In this document: positions 60,540 through 64,000 of the stretch, in pieces | Numbering within the stretch: the stretch's first letter is position 1 | Layout: every line of letters starts with the position of its first letter | Assembly: GCA_963833495.1 (NCBI GenBank) | Contig: CAWHYJ010000020.1 | Location: forward strand, 1 to 64,000 | Length of the DNA stretch: 64,000 bases | Direction of reading: 5' to 3' | DNA from: Fodinibacter sp963833495 | GTDB lineage: Bacteria; Actinomycetota; Actinomycetes; Actinomycetales; Dermatophilaceae | Program-made: the position numbers and the translations under genes | The notes under the pieces: generated by a model | What the model saw: the letters and a program-made list of their open reading frames with translations, nothing else | The model's database searches: none | Told to the model about the DNA's origin: nothing

Positions 60540-61439
60540 TCACTTGCTCTCGGCCAGCGCGCTGGCGCCGCCGACGATTTCGCTGATCTCTTGGGTGATC
60601 TCGGCCTGACGAGCCTGGTTGGACAGGCGGGTGTACTTCTTGATGAGCTCCTCGGCGTTGTCCGTGGCCGACTTCATCGCCCGCTGGCGGGCGGCGAGCT
60701 CGGACGCGGCGGCCTGGAGCATGCAGTTGAAGAGCCGGGCGTTGACGTACTTCGGCAGCAGGGCGTCGAGCACCTGCTCGGCGCTGGGCTCGAACGAGTA
60801 CAGCGGCAGGAGGTCGTCAGCCTCCGGGGCCTCCCCACCCTCGACGACCTCGAGCGGCAGCAACCGGATGACCTCGGGCTCCTGGGTCACCATCGAGACG
60901 AACCGGCTGAAGACGATGTGCACCTCGTCGACGCCGCCCTCGTCGAGCGGTGCCGTGAAGTCGTTCACCAAGCGCTGGCCCACCTCGCGGGCCGTCTCGA
61001 ACGTGGGCTTCTCGGAGTTGCCGCTCCACTCCGCCGCGCTCACGCGGTGGCGGAACTTGTAGAAGCCGATCGCCTTGCGGCCGAGCAGGTAGGGAACGAC
61101 CTCCTTGCCCTCCTCGCGCAGGGCCGCGACGAGGCGCTCGCTCTCCTTGATGACCGAGGAGCTGTAGGCCCCGGCCAGGCCACGGTCAGAGGTGATGATG
61201 ACGACCGCGGCGCGCTTGACGTCCTCCTTCTCGGAGGTCAGCGGGTGCTCCTCGTTGGAGAACGTCGCGACGGCCGAGACCGCGCGGGTCAGGGCACGGG
61301 CGTACGGGCTCGACTCACGCACCGCCTCCTGCGCCTTGACGACGCGGGCCGCGGCCATGAGCTCCATCGCCCGGGTGATCTTCTTCGTCGAGCTGACGGC
61401 ACGGATGCGGTTCCGGTACTCCCGGATCTGCGCTCCCAT
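60540..61439 (-). CDS. atpG: ATP synthase F1 gamma subunit
   Basis: Intact protein of 299 residues forming the central rotor shaft: REYRNRIRAVSSTKKITRAMELMAAARV at the N-terminal coiled coil, VIITSDRGLAGAYSS, and the C-terminal helix ARQRAMKSATDNAEELIKKY, NQARQAEITQEISEIVGGA. The insertion around the middle (GGEAPEADD) is a common actinobacterial feature. ATG 61439 follows AGGAAGG. Confidence 0.96.
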   Translation of the reverse strand: MGAQIREYRNRIRAVSSTKKITRAMELMAAARVVKAQEAVRESSPYARALTRAVSAVATFSNEEHPLTSEKEDVKRAAVVIITSDRGLAGAYSSSVIKESERLVAALREEGKEVVPYLLGRKAIGFYKFRHRVSAAEWSGNSEKPTFETAREVGQRLVNDFTAPLDEGGVDEVHIVFSRFVSMVTQEPEVIRLLPLEVVEGGEAPEADDLLPLYSFEPSAEQVLDALLPKYVNARLFNCMLQAAASELAARQRAMKSATDNAEELIKKYTRLSNQARQAEITQEISEIVGGASALAESK

Positions 61440-61479
61440 ACGTTTCCGCCTTCCTGAGTTCTGTGTGCTCGGTGCCCGG

Positions 61480-63126
61480 TCAGCGCTTCTGCTTGACGAT
61501 CTGCTCCTGCTCGGACTCCTGCGCCTTGGCGGCCGCGTCGTCCTCCTCGAGCTGGCTGGCCTGGATGCCGTCGGCACCCGTGCCCTGGAAGAGCTTGTGC
61601 TTGAAGGTGGTGACCTCGGCGTCGAGCGCCTGCTCGGTCTCCTCCTCGAACTTGCCGGTCTCGCGGATGGCCGCGAGCAGCTCGTTCTTGCTGCGGCGCA
61701 GGTGGTCGAGGAAGTCGGCTTCGAAGCGGCGGACGTCCTCGACGGCGACGTCGTCGAGCTTGCCGGTCGTGCCGAGCCAGATCGAGACGACCTGCTCCTC
61801 GACCGGGGACGGCGAGGCCTGGCGCTGCTTGAGCAGCTCGACGAGGCGAGCACCCTTCGCGAGCTGGGCCCGCGACGCGGGGTCGAGGTCGGAGGCGAAC
61901 ATCGCGAACGCCTCGAGCGCGCGGTACTGCGCGAGGTCGAGCTTGAGGCGACCGGCGACCGACTTCATCGCCTTGATCTGCGCGGCGCCGCCGACGCGGG
62001 AGACCGAGACACCCACGTCGATCGCCGGGCGGACGTTGGCGTTGAACAGGTCCGCCTGCAGGTAGATCTGGCCGTCGGTGATCGAGATGACGTTGGTCGG
62101 GATGTACGCCGAGACGTCACCCGCCTTGGTCTCGATGATCGGCAGGCCGGTCATCGAGCCGTGGCCGAGCTCGTCGGACAGCTTCGCGCAACGCTCGAGC
62201 AGCCGGCTGTGCAGGTAGAACACGTCGCCGGGGTAGGCCTCGCGGCCCGGCGGGCGGCGCAGCAGCAGCGACACGGAGCGGTAGGCCTCGGCCTGCTTGC
62301 TCAGGTCGTCGAAGACGATGAGGACGTGCTTGCCCTGGTACATCCAGTGCTGGCCGATGGCAGAGCCGGTGTAGGGCGCGAGGTACTTGAAGCCCGCCGA
62401 GTCGGACGCCGGGGCCGCGACGATGGTGGTGTACTCCATCGCGCCGGCATCCTCGAGGGTGCCGCGCACGGCCGCGATCGTGGAGCCCTTCTGGCCGATG
62501 GCGACGTAGATGCAGCGCACCTGCTTGTCGGGGTCGCCGCTGTCCCAGAACTCCTTCTGGTTGATGATCGTGTCGACCGCGACCGTGGTCTTGCCGGTCT
62601 GGCGGTCACCGATGATCAGCTGGCGCTGGCCGCGACCGATGGGGGTCATGGCGTCGACGGCCTTCAGGCCGGTCTGCAGCGGCTCGTGCACCGACTTGCG
62701 CTGCATGACGTTGGGCGCCTGCAGCTCGAGCGCGCGGCGCTCCTCGCTGACGATCTCGCCGAGGCCGTCGATCGGGGTGCCGAGCGGGTTGACGACGCGA
62801 CCGAGGAAGTTGTCGCCCACGGGCACGGAGAGGACCTCGCCGGTGCGCTTGACCTCCTGGCCCTCCTCGATGGCGGAGAACTCGCCGAGGATGACCACGC
62901 CGATCTCGTGCACGTCGAGGTTCAGCGCGAGGCCGAGGGTGCCGTCCTCGAACTGGAGCAGCTCGTTGGTCATCGCCGAGGGCAGGCCCTCGACGTGCGC
63001 GATGCCGTCACCGGCGTCAGTGACGCGGCCGACCTCCTCGCGCGCGGCATCGCCGGGCTCGTAGGACCGGACGTAGCTGTCCAGGGCATCCCGGATCTCG
63101 TCCGGACGGATCGAGAGCTCCGTCAT
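61480..63126 (-). CDS. atpA: ATP synthase F1 alpha subunit
   Basis: Intact subunit of 548 residues: AHVEGLPSAMTNELLQF, Walker-A-like GDRQTGKTTVAVDTI, VYVAIGQKGSTIAAV, GQHWMYQGKHVLIVFDDLSKQAEAYR, and VISITDGQIYLQADLFNANVRPAI. The C-terminal extension past the usual end (DEVTTFKHKLFQGTGADG, ASQLEEDDAAAKAQESEQEQ) is the actinobacterial tail that limits ATP hydrolysis in mycobacteria. Confidence 0.97.
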   Translation of the reverse strand: MTELSIRPDEIRDALDSYVRSYEPGDAAREEVGRVTDAGDGIAHVEGLPSAMTNELLQFEDGTLGLALNLDVHEIGVVILGEFSAIEEGQEVKRTGEVLSVPVGDNFLGRVVNPLGTPIDGLGEIVSEERRALELQAPNVMQRKSVHEPLQTGLKAVDAMTPIGRGQRQLIIGDRQTGKTTVAVDTIINQKEFWDSGDPDKQVRCIYVAIGQKGSTIAAVRGTLEDAGAMEYTTIVAAPASDSAGFKYLAPYTGSAIGQHWMYQGKHVLIVFDDLSKQAEAYRSVSLLLRRPPGREAYPGDVFYLHSRLLERCAKLSDELGHGSMTGLPIIETKAGDVSAYIPTNVISITDGQIYLQADLFNANVRPAIDVGVSVSRVGGAAQIKAMKSVAGRLKLDLAQYRALEAFAMFASDLDPASRAQLAKGARLVELLKQRQASPSPVEEQVVSIWLGTTGKLDDVAVEDVRRFEADFLDHLRRSKNELLAAIRETGKFEEETEQALDAEVTTFKHKLFQGTGADGIQASQLEEDDAAAKAQESEQEQIVKQKR

Positions 63127-63227
63127 GTTCTGATCTTCTCCTCGGTCACCGGCCCCCGCTGGGGCCGAAGTCTGTGGTCGGTGGTGCGTGTGGAGTTCGG
63201 TGGTCGCGCGAACCGGCGGGATGCCGG

Positions 63228-64000
63228 TCAGCCCCCGGTGACGTGCCGGCGCGCCTCTTCGAGACGGCGCAGCACGGTGCCGTCGACGACCTCGTCGCCG
63301 ACCTGGATGCGGATACCGCCCATGACCGCGGGGTCCTGGACGAGCTGGAGGGTGACCGGCTTGCCGTAGTGCGCCTCGAGGGCGCTGGCGAGCCGGGCGT
63401 GCTGCTGCTCGGTGAGCGGCGCGGCGACGGTCACCAGCGCGGTGAGCTCGTCGCGTCGCACCGCGGCGAGCCGGAGGTACTCCTCGAGCACCCGGTCGAG
63501 GCGCCGCCCGCGCGGGGCGCGCACCGCCTGCTCGACCAGCCGGACGGTCTCGGGCGCGGCCTTGCCCTCGAGCAGACCGTGCACCAGCGTGGCCTTGCCG
63601 GCCCCGTCGGTGTTGCGGGCCGACAGGGTGTCGCGCAGCCCCGGGTTGCCCGCGACGATGCGCTCGAAGCGGAACAGCTCGTCCTCGACCCGGTCGATGC
63701 GCCGCTCCCGCTCGGCCGTGGCGAGCAGGGCCTGCACGGCCAGGCTCTCGAGGGTGTCGGCGAGGTCGTGCTCGGCCGACCAGCGCTGGCCCGCGACGTC
63801 GGCGACGAGGCCGGTGGTGGTCTCACCGATCTTGCCGCCGAAGAGCGAACGGGCCAGGCCCGACTTGTCGGACGCCTCACGGGAAGGGTCGGCGAGGGCG
63901 CGGCGCAGCGAGGCGTTGCCGTCGACGACACCGGTGACCGCGAAGAGCTCCTCCGCGATCGTGTCCCAGCCCGGGTCGCCGGCGAGGGCGGCGTCGAGCG
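63228..64000 (-). CDS. atpH: ATP synthase F1 delta subunit, cut by the window edge
   Basis: The visible C-terminal 257 codons are intact: LDAALAGDPGWDTIAEELFAVTGVVDGNASLRRAL, QALLATAERERRIDRVEDELFRFERIV, LVHGLLEGKAAPETVRLV, VTVAAPLTEQQHARLASALEAHYGKPVTLQLVQDPAVMGGIRIQVGDEVVDGTVLRRL. The C-terminal motif around GGIRI is diagnostic for delta/OSCP. The N-terminus and the rest of the operon (atpF, atpE, atpB) lie outside the window. Confidence 0.95.
   Translation of the reverse strand, partial: LDAALAGDPGWDTIAEELFAVTGVVDGNASLRRALADPSREASDKSGLARSLFGGKIGETTTGLVADVAGQRWSAEHDLADTLESLAVQALLATAERERRIDRVEDELFRFERIVAGNPGLRDTLSARNTDGAGKATLVHGLLEGKAAPETVRLVEQAVRAPRGRRLDRVLEEYLRLAAVRRDELTALVTVAAPLTEQQHARLASALEAHYGKPVTLQLVQDPAVMGGIRIQVGDEVVDGTVLRRLEEARRHVTGG

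Overview
The window comes from a very GC-rich actinobacterium. Third codon positions are almost all G/C, GTG starts are frequent, and marker genes are of actinobacterial type: the glgE-treS-maltokinase-glgB module, nucS, atpHAGDC followed by DUF2550 and pduO, and a murT/gatD-type remnant. Gene content and style suggest the Intrasporangiaceae or a nearby family of Micrococcales. This is an inference; no rRNA or other phylogenetic marker beyond the ATP synthase is present.

Region 1 (1-22 kb) is alpha-glucan and trehalose metabolism: a 5'-truncated glgX, a phytanoyl-CoA-dioxygenase-like gene, a GH2 beta-mannosidase with a coupled membrane protein, an FMN-dependent lactate-oxidising enzyme, glgP, and the divergent operon glgE-treS-mak-glgB. 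A three-gene sulfur operon (sulfide:quinone-oxidoreductase-like, TusE/DsrC-like, DsrE-like) follows, with a CsoR/CstR-type operator over its promoter, and then pgm. Between pgm and an XRE regulator lies an unusual array of six about-61-bp units, each able to fold a hairpin.

Region 2 (22-37.5 kb) holds an MFS transporter coupled to an internally deleted GH1 gene, a small membrane protein, a compact operon (membrane protein, lipoprotein, CnoX/YbbN-like protein, two esterase-D-type hydrolases, ATP-grasp enzyme), two MarR-type regulators, two gene remnants that meet head to head, and a pgmB-GH65 phosphorylase pair.

Region 3 (37.5-58.3 kb) is rich in ethylmalonyl-CoA-pathway functions: meaB, thiolase, methylmalonyl-CoA epimerase, crotonyl-CoA carboxylase/reductase, a duplicated 3-hydroxyacyl-CoA dehydrogenase, ethylmalonyl-CoA mutase and the cobalamin adenosyltransferase pduO. 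Between them lie secreted or membrane proteins, a FAD/GcvT-type oxidoreductase, nucS, a DJ-1/PfpI protein, an M6-protease remnant and a truncated endonuclease-like gene. Region 4 (58.3-64 kb) is the F1 part of the ATP synthase operon on the minus strand, cut by the right edge.

Two features cut across the window. First, many conserved genes carry single-base frame breaks, at least 20 in all, which look more like consensus-sequence errors than decay. Second, at least 14 genes have a TANNNT -10-like hexamer 6-8 nt before the start codon, the signature of leaderless transcription. I used that spacing to choose several starts.
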